64,000 nt of DNA, taken from NCBI RefSeq assembly GCF_036345995.1, contig NZ_CP107796.1, positions 5,022,001 through 5,086,000 on the forward strand, given 5' to 3'. The translations under genes were made by a program, and so were the position numbers. Source of the stretch: Streptomyces sp. NBC_00557. GTDB lineage: Bacteria > Actinomycetota > Actinomycetes > Streptomycetales > Streptomycetaceae. Under the pieces are notes generated by a model. It saw only the letters and a list, made by a program, of their open reading frames with translations, was not told where the DNA came from and searched no databases. This document shows, one piece after another, positions 52,957 through 62,010 of this stretch (the first letter of the stretch is position 1; every line of letters begins with the position of its first letter).

Positions 52957-53652
52957 TCAGTCCAGCTCTGTACGAGACTTTCTGCGCTCCAGTTTCTCCT
53001 GGCGGCGCTGCTCCTTCAGAGCCAGGCGTTCGGCACGGGTGAGCTTGCGTTCCACCGCGACCCCGCCCCAGAAGGCGAACCCGCCGATGACCACCCGCGG
53101 AGCGCCCGGCTCCGGCGGGCCGGTGTCCCGCGGATGGTCGAAGCCGCCCATGATGCCGATGCCCCGCACCACGACCTCGACCCCCGGCGGCACGATCACC
53201 TGCACCCCGCCCATGACCGCCACGCAGTTGATGACGACCTCGCGGTCCGCGAAGTCCGCCTCCCGCAGGTCGATCTCGCCGCCGCCCATGAGCGCGAAAC
53301 AGGTGAACTGCCGCGGCACCGTCCAGCGGCCCTTGCGCTGGAACCCCGACATGATGGCGACCGCACCCGTCGAGGACCCCCCGCCTCCCACGATCCGGCC
53401 GTCCCAGCCCCCGCCCTCCACCGGCTCCTTGGTGAAGGACACCGGAGCGGGGGCCGGTGCGCCGCCCGCCGGCAGGTCACGCGTGAGCGGCGCCAGCTCG
53501 CCGTACGTACGCGCCTTGTACGCCGCGTCCAGCCGCTCCTCGAACTCCCCCATGTCCAGCCGGCCCTCGGCCAGAGCGTCCCGCAGGACCTCGGCGACCC
53601 GCTCACGGTCGGCGTCGGACGCCCTCAGGTCCGGGACTGCGTCGTCGGTCAT
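52957..53652 (-). CDS. DUF1707 protein with LiaF-like C-terminal domain
   Basis: 231 residues. DUF1707 at about 8-60 (RASDADRERVAEVLRDALAEGRLDMGEFEERLDA), Pro/Gly linker, then a cell-wall-stress LiaF-like beta domain (IMSGFQRKGRWTVPRQF, GGGEIDLREADF, GIMGGFDHP). Soluble or peripheral. ATG 53652 lies nine bases after the stop of the ABC ATPase gene, so it is probably the last gene of that operon. The role could be sensing of envelope stress for the exporter; this is inferred. Confidence 0.85.
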   Translation of the reverse strand: MTDDAVPDLRASDADRERVAEVLRDALAEGRLDMGEFEERLDAAYKARTYGELAPLTRDLPAGGAPAPAPVSFTKEPVEGGGWDGRIVGGGGSSTGAVAIMSGFQRKGRWTVPRQFTCFALMGGGEIDLREADFADREVVINCVAVMGGVQVIVPPGVEVVVRGIGIMGGFDHPRDTGPPEPGAPRVVIGGFAFWGGVAVERKLTRAERLALKEQRRQEKLERRKSRTELD

Positions 53653-53661
53653 GACAGCAGC

Positions 53662-54624
53662 CTACGAGACCGCCTTCTCCGCGTACATCTTGGCGATGAC
53701 GGCCTCGATGTCCGGCTCCCGCACCGACAGGTCCACCAGCGGGTACTCCGCCGCCAGATACGCCACCAGCGGCGCCGCCGACTGCCCCGCCGGGAACGCC
53801 AGCCACTGCCGCGGCCCCTCCACCCGCACCACCCGCGCCGACGGCACTTCCACGGGCGGCAACTCCCGCTCCAGGTCCACCACCAGCGTCCGCTCGCTCT
53901 CCCCGGCCTCGTGCAGCCCCGCGAGCGGACCGTCGTACATCAGCCGGCCGTGGTCGATCACCATCACCCGCGAGCACAACTGCTCGATGTCCTGCAGGTC
54001 GTGGGTGGTCAGCAGCACCGTCGTGGCCCGCTGGGCGTTCAACTCCCGCAGGAAGCCCCGTACCTTCGCCTTCGACACCACATCCAGGCCGATCGTCGGC
54101 TCGTCCAGGTACAGCACCTCCGGGTCGTGCAGCAGGGCCGCCGCGATGTCCCCGCGCATCCGCTGCCCGAGCGACAGCTGCCGCACCGGCACGTCCAACA
54201 GGGCGGCCAGATCCAGCAGTTCCACGCACCGGTCCAGGTTCTCCCGGTAACGCGCCTCGGGGATCCGGTACATGCGGTGCGCCAGCCGGTAGGAGTCGAT
54301 CAGCGGCAGGTCCCACCACAGCGTCGTACGCTGCCCGAACACCACCCCGATCCGGTGCGCCAGCCGCCGCCGCTCCCGTGCCGGGTCGATCCCCGCCACC
54401 CGCAGCCGGCCCGCGCTCGGCGTGAGGATCCCCGTCAGCATCTTGATCGTGGTCGACTTCCCCGCGCCGTTCGGCCCGATGTACCCGACCATCTCCCCGC
54501 GCCCCACGGTGAACGACAGCGAGTCCACCGCCCGCACCTCGCGCCGCTCCCGTTTCAGGAACCCGGTCTTCCTGCGCACGGTGAAGACCTTCTCCACCCG
54601 CTCCAGTGCGATGAAGTCACCCAC
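53662..54624 (-). CDS. ABC-2 exporter ATP-binding protein
   Basis: 320 residues. Walker A GPNGAGKST, signature LSLGQRMRGD, Walker B VLYLDEPTIGLD and H-loop THD are in order. GTG 54624 has a GGGAG site eight bases upstream and is two bases after the permease stop. Energises the two membrane proteins encoded upstream. The substrate is not readable. Confidence 0.9.
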   Translation of the reverse strand: MGDFIALERVEKVFTVRRKTGFLKRERREVRAVDSLSFTVGRGEMVGYIGPNGAGKSTTIKMLTGILTPSAGRLRVAGIDPARERRRLAHRIGVVFGQRTTLWWDLPLIDSYRLAHRMYRIPEARYRENLDRCVELLDLAALLDVPVRQLSLGQRMRGDIAAALLHDPEVLYLDEPTIGLDVVSKAKVRGFLRELNAQRATTVLLTTHDLQDIEQLCSRVMVIDHGRLMYDGPLAGLHEAGESERTLVVDLERELPPVEVPSARVVRVEGPRQWLAFPAGQSAAPLVAYLAAEYPLVDLSVREPDIEAVIAKMYAEKAVS

Positions 54625-54626
54625 GC

Positions 54627-55448
54627 CTAGCTCCCTGTGCTCCGGTACGAACGAAGTCCCGCCCGCCAGGCCAGCCCCGCCAGCGCACAGCACCCCACCG
54701 CCACCAGCGGCGGGGCGAACGCCGTCCACCCGGGCAGCCCCAGCGGATACGACCGCCCCAGCACATAGGTGGCGGGCAGCCAGTTGACGAAGGCCAGCGG
54801 CAGCACGAACGTCACCCCGCGCACCAGCTCCTTCGCGAACACCGTCGGCGGATACTGCAGCAGCGTCGTCCCGCCGTAGGTGAAGGCGTTCTGCACCTCC
54901 GACGCGTCCGACGCCAGGAACTGGAACGCCGCCCCCGCCACGAACACCGCGCAGAAGATCCCGCAGCCGCTCACCACCATCACCGGCATCAGCAGCAGCT
55001 TCAGCGGCGTCCAGCCGATGTCCAGCCGCACCAGCGCCCACCCCAGCACCAGCAGCCCCTGCGTCACCCGGCCCAGCCGGCGCAGCGCGAACCGGTCCGC
55101 CGCCACCTGCGCCAGCACCGGCGCCGGACGCACCAGCAGCGTGTCCAGCGTGCCGTCGCGCACCCGGCGCCCCAGCCGCTCCATCGACCCGATCACCAGG
55201 TCCGCCAGACCGAACGCCGTCCCCGACAGGCCGTACAGGAACGCCACCTCCGGCAGCGACCAGCCGCCGAGCGCGTCCACCCGGGAGAACATCAGCAGGA
55301 TCGCGACGAAGTCGAAGAACGTCGTCGCGAAGCTGCCGAACGTGGTCATCGCGAACGAGGCGCGGTACGCCATCGTCGACCGGATCCACATCCCGGCGAT
55401 CAGCAGATAGGCCCGCACGCCCTCGCGGACCCGCCCCGCCTCAGCCAC
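54627..55448 (-). CDS. ABC-2 exporter membrane subunit (second)
   Basis: 273 residues with six predicted helices, ABC-2 type. GTG 55448 overlaps the stop of the first subunit by eight bases; translation is probably coupled. Start alternatives downstream exist, so the N-terminus is uncertain by about 20 residues. Contains YGLSGTAFGLADLVIGSMERLGRRVRDGTLD, typical of DUF990/ABC-2 exporters. Confidence 0.8.
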   Translation of the reverse strand: MAEAGRVREGVRAYLLIAGMWIRSTMAYRASFAMTTFGSFATTFFDFVAILLMFSRVDALGGWSLPEVAFLYGLSGTAFGLADLVIGSMERLGRRVRDGTLDTLLVRPAPVLAQVAADRFALRRLGRVTQGLLVLGWALVRLDIGWTPLKLLLMPVMVVSGCGIFCAVFVAGAAFQFLASDASEVQNAFTYGGTTLLQYPPTVFAKELVRGVTFVLPLAFVNWLPATYVLGRSYPLGLPGWTAFAPPLVAVGCCALAGLAWRAGLRSYRSTGS

Positions 55449-56241
55449 CCTGGACCACCACCCGCCGCGTCGCCGCCGACTGCACCAGCCGCCCGGCGCC
55501 CAGCAGCACCACCGCCCATGTGCCCTGGAACACATACGTGCCCAGCGGATCACCGTGCCCGAGCAGGATCTCCGCCGGCGCCTGCAGCAGCGACGACCAG
55601 GGCAGGACCCGTACGACCTCGCCGAGCGCCCCCGGGAAGACGTTCAGCGGCAGCAGCATCCCCGAGCAGAAATACCCGACCAGCCAGGACATCTGCGTCA
55701 CACCCATGCCGTCCAGCAGCCAGAACGCGCTCAGCGCCACCAGGTACCGGATGCCGAACCCGACGATCATCGCCAGCAGCACGGCGACGAGGAAGGCGGC
55801 CCAGGTGCCCACGTCCCTCGGCAGGTACACCGGGAAGACGAGCGCGCCGAAGACGAACGGCACGAGCCCGCGCCCCAGCAGCTGGAAGAACGCCCGCCCC
55901 AGATCGGTGGCCAGCCACCACAGCTGCAGGTCGGCGGGCCGGTAGAGGTCGATCGCCACGTCCCCCGTACGGATGCGCTCCATCAGCTCGCCCTCGACGC
56001 CCCCGCCGCCGATCGCGAGCGTCGACAGGAGCGCCTGGCCCAGCCACACATAGGTCACGACCTGCGCCTGGTCCCAGCCGCCGAGGTGCGGCCGCTCGTC
56101 CCACAGCGCGCGATACGTGTACACGAGGATCAGCCCGAAGGCCGTGTTCGTGAAGACCCCTGCCGCAGTGGCGGTCCGATACGTCGCGTACCGTCTGAAT
56201 CCCCCCGCCGCGACGGCCACGTACAACCGTCCCGTGCCCAC
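55441..56241 (-). CDS. ABC-2 exporter membrane subunit (first)
   Basis: 266 residues with about six helices. GTG 56241 has GGAGGT eight bases upstream, the first gene of the operon. DVAIDLYRPADLQLWW and a GYFCSGMLLPLNVFPG loop are typical for ABC-2 permeases. Forms an exporter with the next two genes. Divergent from the PBP gene with about 200 bases between; the long open frame upstream of 56241 is an antisense shadow of that region. Confidence 0.83.
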   Translation of the reverse strand: MGTGRLYVAVAAGGFRRYATYRTATAAGVFTNTAFGLILVYTYRALWDERPHLGGWDQAQVVTYVWLGQALLSTLAIGGGGVEGELMERIRTGDVAIDLYRPADLQLWWLATDLGRAFFQLLGRGLVPFVFGALVFPVYLPRDVGTWAAFLVAVLLAMIVGFGIRYLVALSAFWLLDGMGVTQMSWLVGYFCSGMLLPLNVFPGALGEVVRVLPWSSLLQAPAEILLGHGDPLGTYVFQGTWAVVLLGAGRLVQSAATRRVVVQGG

Positions 56242-56443
56242 GCCAGTCCACCTCCCGGGACCGCTCGACACCGAAGCGCAGGAGCCTAGTCCCGGGGCCC
56301 GGCGGCCGGCCACGCAATTTCGTGCCCCAAGCGTGCTGGAATCCGGGAACGGAACGCCAGGTGCGAGAGTCTTCAGACTGGGGGCGCAGAAGCGTACGAG
56401 GCGTACGGGAACGTACGACGCGAAACAGGAGTCCGTGCACGAC

Positions 56444-59400
56444 ATGAGCGACGAGCCGCAGCCGCAGCAGCCGACCGAGGGCGTGCCGCCGAGAAGGCCG
56501 CTGCCGGCTGAAGGGTCCGGTGACGCCGGGGGCCGGGAGAAGGCCGGCACCACCACCGGCCCGACCCGGCCGGAGGCCACCACCGAACCGGCGGCCACGG
56601 AGGAACCGATCAGCGAGACGGAACCGGAGACGCCGCGTACATCGGCGGGGGCCGGGGGGTCCGCCGGTGGTTCCGGTGGCGCCGAGGCCGGCGAGTCCCG
56701 CACGGCCGCGCCGGCTGGTGCCGGTGCGGAGGAGTCCGGGCCGTCCCGAGCGGGCTCGGGGACGGCCCGGGTGCCGGCGGCGCGTGACGGCTCGGGGGCG
56801 GCGCGGGTGCCGGCGGCGCGTGACGGCTCTGGGACGGCGCAGGTACCGGCGGCGCGGGATGGCTCCGAGCAGGCTCAGTCGGCCGAGAGTACGCAGGTGC
56901 TCCGGCGGGTCACCGCGCCCGGCGCCCAGAAGGACCGGTCCGGCAAGCCGGCCGGGGCCGCCCAGGGGGCCGGTGAGGCGGGGACTCCGGAGACCACCCA
57001 GGTCCTGCGGCGCGTCACCGCGCCCCGGGCAGCCGCACCGGGCGCCCCCGGCACGACGCCGCCCGCCTCCACGTCCGGCGCCCCGGACGCCGCCGGCCGC
57101 ACCTCTCCGGCGACCGGACCGGACGCCGCCGGCCACACCCCTCGTACGACCGGTTCCGGCGCCACGCGCCCGGCCGGCGGCGCGGACCGCGCTGGCCGTG
57201 CCGCCGGGGCGCTCGGCGCCGCCGGTCTGGCCGCCGGTTCTGCCGGTCGGGCATCCCAGGCGGGTCCCGCGGGCGCGGCCGGCCTCGCCGGAGCAGCCGC
57301 CCGCGGCACCGCCCCCCGGCCCGGCACCGCCAACAGGCAAGGCACCGCCACCGCCTCCGCGCAGGACGACGAAGACAGGACGACCGTCCTCGCCGCCACC
57401 CCCGGCGACGGGCAGCCCGCCGCAGGCAACGGGAAGAAGCCGAAGCGGCCCAAGCGGACCGGGTGGCGGCGGATCATCCCCACCTGGCGCATGGTGCTCG
57501 GCACCTTCGTGATCGGGGTGCTCCTGCTGATCGGCCTGTTCTTCCTCGGCTACTCCCTGGTGAAGATCCCGCCCGCCAACGCCATCGCCACCAAGCAGGC
57601 CAACATCTACCTGTACGCCGACGGCTCCCAGATCGCCCGCGACACCCGCGACAGCCAGGTCAACCGGGAGAAGGTCACCCTCGCCCAGATCTCCAAGGAC
57701 GCCCAGCACGCCGTGCTCGCCGCCGAGGACCGCGACTTCTACAGCGAGTCCGCCGTCGACCCCAAGGCGATGCTGCGCGCCGCCTGGAACACCGCGACCG
57801 GCAAGGGCACGCAGTCCGGCTCGACGATCACCCAGCAGTACGTGAAGAACTACTACCTCGGCCAGGAGCAGACGCTCACCCGCAAGGCCAAGGAGTTCTT
57901 CATCGCGATCAAGCTGGACCGCACCAAGAGCAAGGAGGAGATCCTCGAGGGCTACCTCAACACCAGCTTCTTCGGCCGCAACGCCTACGGCATCCAGGCC
58001 GCCGCCCAGGCCTACTACGGCATGGACGCCCGGGACCTCGACCCGGCCCGCGCCGCCTACCTCGCCGCGCTCGTCAACGCGCCCAGCGAGTACGACGTCG
58101 TCGCGCACCCGGAGAACAAGGCCGCGGCCGTCGCCCGCTGGAACTACGTCCTGGACGGCATGGTGAAGAAGGGCTGGCTGAGCGAGTCCGAGCGCGCCGG
58201 CATGAAGTTCCCGATGCCGAAGGAGCAGACGCTCTCGACCGGCATGTCCGGCCAGCGCGGCTACCTCGTCGACGCGGTCAAGCACTACCTGACCACCCAC
58301 CACATCCTCACCGACGACCAGCTCTCGGCCGGCGGCTACCGCATCACCACCACCATCCAGAGGGACAGGCAGAACGCCTTCGTCAAGGCGGTGGACGACC
58401 AGCTGATCTCCAAGCTGGACAAGAAGAACAACAAGGTCGACACCTACGTCCGGGCCGGCGGTGCCTCGGTCGACCCGAAGACCGGCAAGGTCGTCGCCAT
58501 GTACGGCGGCATCGACTACGTCAAGCAGTACACCAACGGCGCCACCCGCGGTGACTTCCAGGTCGGCTCCACCTTCAAGCCGTTCGTGTTCACCTCAGCG
58601 GTGCAGAACCAGTCGACCACCCAGGACGGCCGCCCCATCACCCCGAACACCGTGTACGACGGCACCAACGAACGCCCCGTACAGGGCTGGAGCGGCGGCG
58701 CCTACGCCCCGCAGAACGAGGACCAGAAGTCCTACGGCCAGATCACCGTCACCAAGGCGACCGACCTGTCCGTGAACGCCGTCTACGCGCAGATGGCCGT
58801 CGACGTCGGCCCCGCAAAGGTCAAGCAGACCGCGATCGACCTCGGCGTGCCCGCCGACACCCCGGACCTCCAGCCGTACCCGTCGATCGCCCTCGGTACC
58901 GCCACCGCCAGCGTCCTGGACATGGCGGAGTCCTACGCCACGCTCGCCAACCACGGCCGGCACGGCACGTACACGATGGTCGAGAAGATCACCAAGGACG
59001 GCACGGACGAGGTCGAGCTGCCCGACCAGGCGGTGAAGCAGGCCGTCCCCCGCGAGGCCGCCGACACCACCACCTCCATCCTGCAGAGCGTGGTCGACAA
59101 CGGCACCGCCACCGCCGCGCAGGCCGCGGGCCGCCCGGCGGCCGGCAAGACCGGCACCGCCGAGAACGACACCGCCGCCTGGTTCGCCGGGTACACCCCC
59201 GACCTGGCCACGGTCGTCTCCGTCATGGGCCAGGACCCGGTGACCGCCAAGCACAAGTCGCTGTACGGCGCCCTCGGCCAGGACCGCATCAACGGCGGCG
59301 GAGCCCCGACCCAGATCTGGGCGCAGTACACGGGTGCGGCGCTGAAGAACAAGCCGGCCTCCGACTTCGACCTCCAGCTGGAGCAGGGCGCCGACCAGCC

Positions 59401-59764
59401 GCAGCCGTCCGGCTCCGGCAGTCCCAGCCAGTCCGCGACCACCGCCGGCCAGAACAACGGCGGCACCACCGGCACGCCCACCACCGGCGGTCCGAGCACC
59501 AGCCCGACCACCGGCGGCACCAGCACGCCCACCACCGGCGGTCCGACCACCGTCGGCGGCACCACCAACGGCGCCACCACTGGCGGCGGCACCACGACCG
59601 GCGGCACCACCGGCGGCACGACCACCGGCACCGACACGACGGGCGGCGGCACGGCCGACGGAGGAGGCAACGGGGGCGGCACGGCCACGGGCGGCGGAAC
59701 CGACGGCGGCGGCGGGCCGGTGGGCACCGCCGCCGGCCCGGGGGGCGGTGATCCCGCGGCCTGA
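56444..59764 (+). CDS. Bifunctional class A penicillin-binding protein with long disordered termini
   Basis: 1106 residues. Peptidoglycan glycosyltransferase and transpeptidase. Residues 1-345 are cytoplasmic low-complexity, with three 12-residue repeats of RVPAARDGSGAA (nt 56765-56872) and two TQVLRRVTAP motifs. Helix at 347-372, GT51 domain with E428 (AAEDRDFYS), KGGSTITQQ-type GSTITQQYVKNYYL, then the transpeptidase S709-TFK712, SVN and K902-TG. The tail is a 120-residue Thr/Gly stretch. ATG 56444 is chosen; GTG 56435 is as plausible. Divergent from the ABC operon. Confidence 0.94.
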   Translation: MSDEPQPQQPTEGVPPRRPLPAEGSGDAGGREKAGTTTGPTRPEATTEPAATEEPISETEPETPRTSAGAGGSAGGSGGAEAGESRTAAPAGAGAEESGPSRAGSGTARVPAARDGSGAARVPAARDGSGTAQVPAARDGSEQAQSAESTQVLRRVTAPGAQKDRSGKPAGAAQGAGEAGTPETTQVLRRVTAPRAAAPGAPGTTPPASTSGAPDAAGRTSPATGPDAAGHTPRTTGSGATRPAGGADRAGRAAGALGAAGLAAGSAGRASQAGPAGAAGLAGAAARGTAPRPGTANRQGTATASAQDDEDRTTVLAATPGDGQPAAGNGKKPKRPKRTGWRRIIPTWRMVLGTFVIGVLLLIGLFFLGYSLVKIPPANAIATKQANIYLYADGSQIARDTRDSQVNREKVTLAQISKDAQHAVLAAEDRDFYSESAVDPKAMLRAAWNTATGKGTQSGSTITQQYVKNYYLGQEQTLTRKAKEFFIAIKLDRTKSKEEILEGYLNTSFFGRNAYGIQAAAQAYYGMDARDLDPARAAYLAALVNAPSEYDVVAHPENKAAAVARWNYVLDGMVKKGWLSESERAGMKFPMPKEQTLSTGMSGQRGYLVDAVKHYLTTHHILTDDQLSAGGYRITTTIQRDRQNAFVKAVDDQLISKLDKKNNKVDTYVRAGGASVDPKTGKVVAMYGGIDYVKQYTNGATRGDFQVGSTFKPFVFTSAVQNQSTTQDGRPITPNTVYDGTNERPVQGWSGGAYAPQNEDQKSYGQITVTKATDLSVNAVYAQMAVDVGPAKVKQTAIDLGVPADTPDLQPYPSIALGTATASVLDMAESYATLANHGRHGTYTMVEKITKDGTDEVELPDQAVKQAVPREAADTTTSILQSVVDNGTATAAQAAGRPAAGKTGTAENDTAAWFAGYTPDLATVVSVMGQDPVTAKHKSLYGALGQDRINGGGAPTQIWAQYTGAALKNKPASDFDLQLEQGADQPQPSGSGSPSQSATTAGQNNGGTTGTPTTGGPSTSPTTGGTSTPTTGGPTTVGGTTNGATTGGGTTTGGTTGGTTTGTDTTGGGTADGGGNGGGTATGGGTDGGGGPVGTAAGPGGGDPAA
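56765..56872 (+). repeat. Three in-frame 36-base repeats inside PBP gene
   Basis: Units at 56765, 56801 and 56837, each encoding a RVPAARDGSGxA-type 12-mer. In frame, so length can change without frameshift. Confidence 0.8.
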
Positions 59765-59923
59765 CGCCCCGGGCGGCCCGGCCCAGCCGAGCGAGCGCCG
59801 GGAGGGCAGGGAAAACGAGTTGCCTCATCATGGTCATGACAGATATGAATGAGAGATCATGGTGAGGCCCGCCGCGCAAAAACGGTGGCGCACCTGTTGT
59901 TGACCTGCAAAAGGGGGAAAATC

Positions 59924-60307
59924 ATGAGGAAGATCGTGCAAGCCGTCCTGGCGGGCGGCATCGCCGCCGGTATTGCGCTGACCTCGACTGCCGCATATGC
60001 CGACACCACGTACACCGAGTACGCGGCACCCGGCTGTGGAGCCAAGTCCACCTTCAAGACCTACGGGGACGTCCTGAAGGTGTACGACATCGAGGCGGAC
60101 GGGCACTCTGCCGTGGGCATCATCGAAAACGGCACCCAGTATTACTACTGGAACCACAGTGGGAACGGCACGGTGAAGACCTGGGACCTCGACCTGCCCG
60201 AGAACAGGGCGATCGCGCTCGGTGCGATGCTCGGCGACTGGCAGGGCACCCCGACGGGCGGACTGATCTGGCCCTGCCTCAGCACCACGACCGTCTCGAC
60301 CTCGTAA
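59924..60307 (+). CDS. Small secreted protein of unknown function
   Basis: 127 residues with a signal peptide MRKIVQAVLAGGIAAGIALT and cleavage near AYA/DT. The mature domain has two Cys (PGCGAK and IWPCLS) that could form a disulfide, and an aromatic strand QYYYWNHS. ATG 59924 has AAGGGGGAAA upstream; 59849 is too far. Slightly lower GC than its neighbours. No family recognised. Confidence 0.8.
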   Translation: MRKIVQAVLAGGIAAGIALTSTAAYADTTYTEYAAPGCGAKSTFKTYGDVLKVYDIEADGHSAVGIIENGTQYYYWNHSGNGTVKTWDLDLPENRAIALGAMLGDWQGTPTGGLIWPCLSTTTVSTS

Positions 60308-60344
60308 CGCGCTCTCACCTCATCGCGGTACCGCGTTCTGCCGG

Positions 60345-60382
60345 CAGGGGCCTGAGTAATGATCTCAGGCCCCTGCACCTTT
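60345..60382 (+). terminator. Terminator after small secreted protein
   Basis: CAGGGGCCTGAG pairs with CTCAGGCCCCTG (12 pairs) around TAATGAT, followed by CACCTTT. Confidence 0.85.
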
Positions 60383-60411
60383 CTGTATCCGACCACTGAG
60401 GGAGAGGCGCA

Positions 60412-60996
60412 ATGAAGGCAAGGCATCTCGCACGGTTGGGAAGCCTGATCACCGTGTCCCTTCTGCTGGCTGCCTGCACTGGACACCAGACGGGCGCGAA
60501 AAACGACAGCCACCGGCGGCTCCTCAAAATGGAGTCGGTTGTCGGTAAAACGCTGAAACAAGGCATCGACGGCGCGGTCGACGCCAGTCTGGGAGTATCG
60601 CCGGTCGATGCGACAGACCAACACCGATACATTGACGTCGAATCCGCGGAACGCTACACGATCTGTTTCCAGCAGCCGGTTCCCGAGATGCAGGCCGTGA
60701 AGTTCTACGTGGTCCCGGCTTCCACCCGGTGCCCGCGCAGCATCGGCGGCAAGGGGGCGGCGTCCAGGATTCCCGGTGTTACGGGCAAACGCGCCGAGGA
60801 TGCCAAGCGTGAAATTCTGTACGCCGGATACCAGCCCGCGCGCATCCGTTTCTACGCTGCCGCGAACAAAGCCAGTGAAGTGAAGGCGAGCAGCCTCGGC
60901 GGGCTGAACGTCTGCGACCAGCACCCCGAGAAGGGCGCAGAAGTAGTGCCCACGGCAACCGTGAAGCTGTTCGTCGGAGCGAAGTGCCGTCAATGA
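60412..60996 (+). CDS. PASTA-domain lipoprotein
   Basis: 194 residues. Lipobox LLAAC (Cys near 22). C-terminal PASTA-like domain from about 118 (IPGVTGKRAEDAKREILYAGYQPAR, then GAEVVPTATVKLFVG). PASTA domains bind muropeptide stems or beta-lactams, so a cell-envelope role close to the PBP 650 bases upstream is plausible. ATG 60412 has a GAGGGAGAGG site. Five Cys after the lipobox suggest two disulfides. Domain seen by eye; function inferred. Confidence 0.75.
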   Translation: MKARHLARLGSLITVSLLLAACTGHQTGAKNDSHRRLLKMESVVGKTLKQGIDGAVDASLGVSPVDATDQHRYIDVESAERYTICFQQPVPEMQAVKFYVVPASTRCPRSIGGKGAASRIPGVTGKRAEDAKREILYAGYQPARIRFYAAANKASEVKASSLGGLNVCDQHPEKGAEVVPTATVKLFVGAKCRQ

Positions 60997-61174
60997 CCCG
61001 AGGCCGCCTTCAGTCCACCACGGCGACCGGCAGCAGACGCACGGAGAAGATCCGGTCGGCGGTGACCGGCTCACCCAGCACCACCATGCCGAGCACCGCT
61101 GACAAAGGAACGACGAAGAGGCCGGTGACCGTGGTCACCAGCCCCCTGCCGCCGGCCGCTTCACCGCGGCGGAC

Positions 61175-61534
61175 TCACAGATACAGCCCGGTGGAGTCCT
61201 CCGACCCCTCGAACCGGTCCGCGGCCACGGCGTGCAGATCCCGCTCACGCATGAGCACGTACGGCACGCCGCGCACCTCGACCTCTGCCCGGTCCTCCGG
61301 GTCGAACAGAACCCGGTCGCCCGGCTCCACGGTCCGCACGTTCTGCCCGACCGCGACGACCTCGGCCCAGGCCAGCCGCCGACCGACCGCGGCGGTGGCG
61401 GGAATCAGAATGCCGCCCCCCGACCGCCGCTCGCCCTCACCGGTCTCCTGCTTGACCAGGACCCGGTCGTGCAGCATCCGGATGGGAAGCTTGTCGTGAT
61501 GGGGGGTGCTGTGCTCGTTTCTGTTGGCGCTCAC
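61175..61534 (-). CDS. GroES-family co-chaperonin-like protein
   Basis: 119 residues, Cpn10 fold: LHDRVLVKQETGEGERRSGG, GILIPATA and EPGDRVLFDPEDRAEVEVRG. The mobile-loop region is shorter and differs from the usual GGI(V/I)L. No groEL is next to it, so it is a paralog that may work with a distant Cpn60 or have another partner. GTG 61534. 178 bases without a gene separate it from the PASTA lipoprotein. Confidence 0.8.
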   Translation of the reverse strand: MSANRNEHSTPHHDKLPIRMLHDRVLVKQETGEGERRSGGGILIPATAAVGRRLAWAEVVAVGQNVRTVEPGDRVLFDPEDRAEVEVRGVPYVLMRERDLHAVAADRFEGSEDSTGLYL

Positions 61535-61577
61535 GCCTCGAACCTACCTGCCTTCGACCCGCTCGTCCGCGTCCGGG

Positions 61578-61907
61578 TCAGCTCTTGCGCCGCCGCGTGC
61601 CCATGGCCAGCAGCCCGACGACGCCGACCGCGACCAGCGCGACGGGCACGACCCGCGCCAGCCGCAGCGCGCCCTCCTCGTCGACGAACTGCGCCCTGAC
61701 GTCGCTCACCACCCGGTTGACCTGGACATAGGCCCGCCCGACGGTGTGATCGACCTGGGCGACGACCTTCGCCTTCGCATCCCCGATGATCGTCTGCGGA
61801 TGCACCCGCACCCCGATCTCGTCGAGCGTCTCGGCCAGCACTTCACGGCGGCGCTTGATGTCCGCCTCGATCTGCGCCGGGGTTCTGGTGTCCGCCGTGT
61901 CCGCCAC
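61578..61907 (-). CDS. DUF3618 membrane protein
   Basis: 109 residues. DUF3618 N-terminus (RTPAQIEADIKRRREVLAETLDEIG) and one helix near the C-terminus (VVPVALVAVGVVGLLAMG) followed by RRRK. GTG 61907 has GGAGG seven bases upstream; the frame to 61982 is without a site. Conserved in actinobacteria, usually near membrane or stress genes. Role unknown. Confidence 0.87.
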   Translation of the reverse strand: MADTADTRTPAQIEADIKRRREVLAETLDEIGVRVHPQTIIGDAKAKVVAQVDHTVGRAYVQVNRVVSDVRAQFVDEEGALRLARVVPVALVAVGVVGLLAMGTRRRKS

Positions 61908-62010
61908 CGTACGGCCTCCGAAGTCTGCCGAAGTCTCGTGATGCTGTCCCGAACAGTCTGTCAGCTTCTCCTCACGGCGCACCGCAAGGCCCCCCGGTTA
62001 CGCTGGCCCG

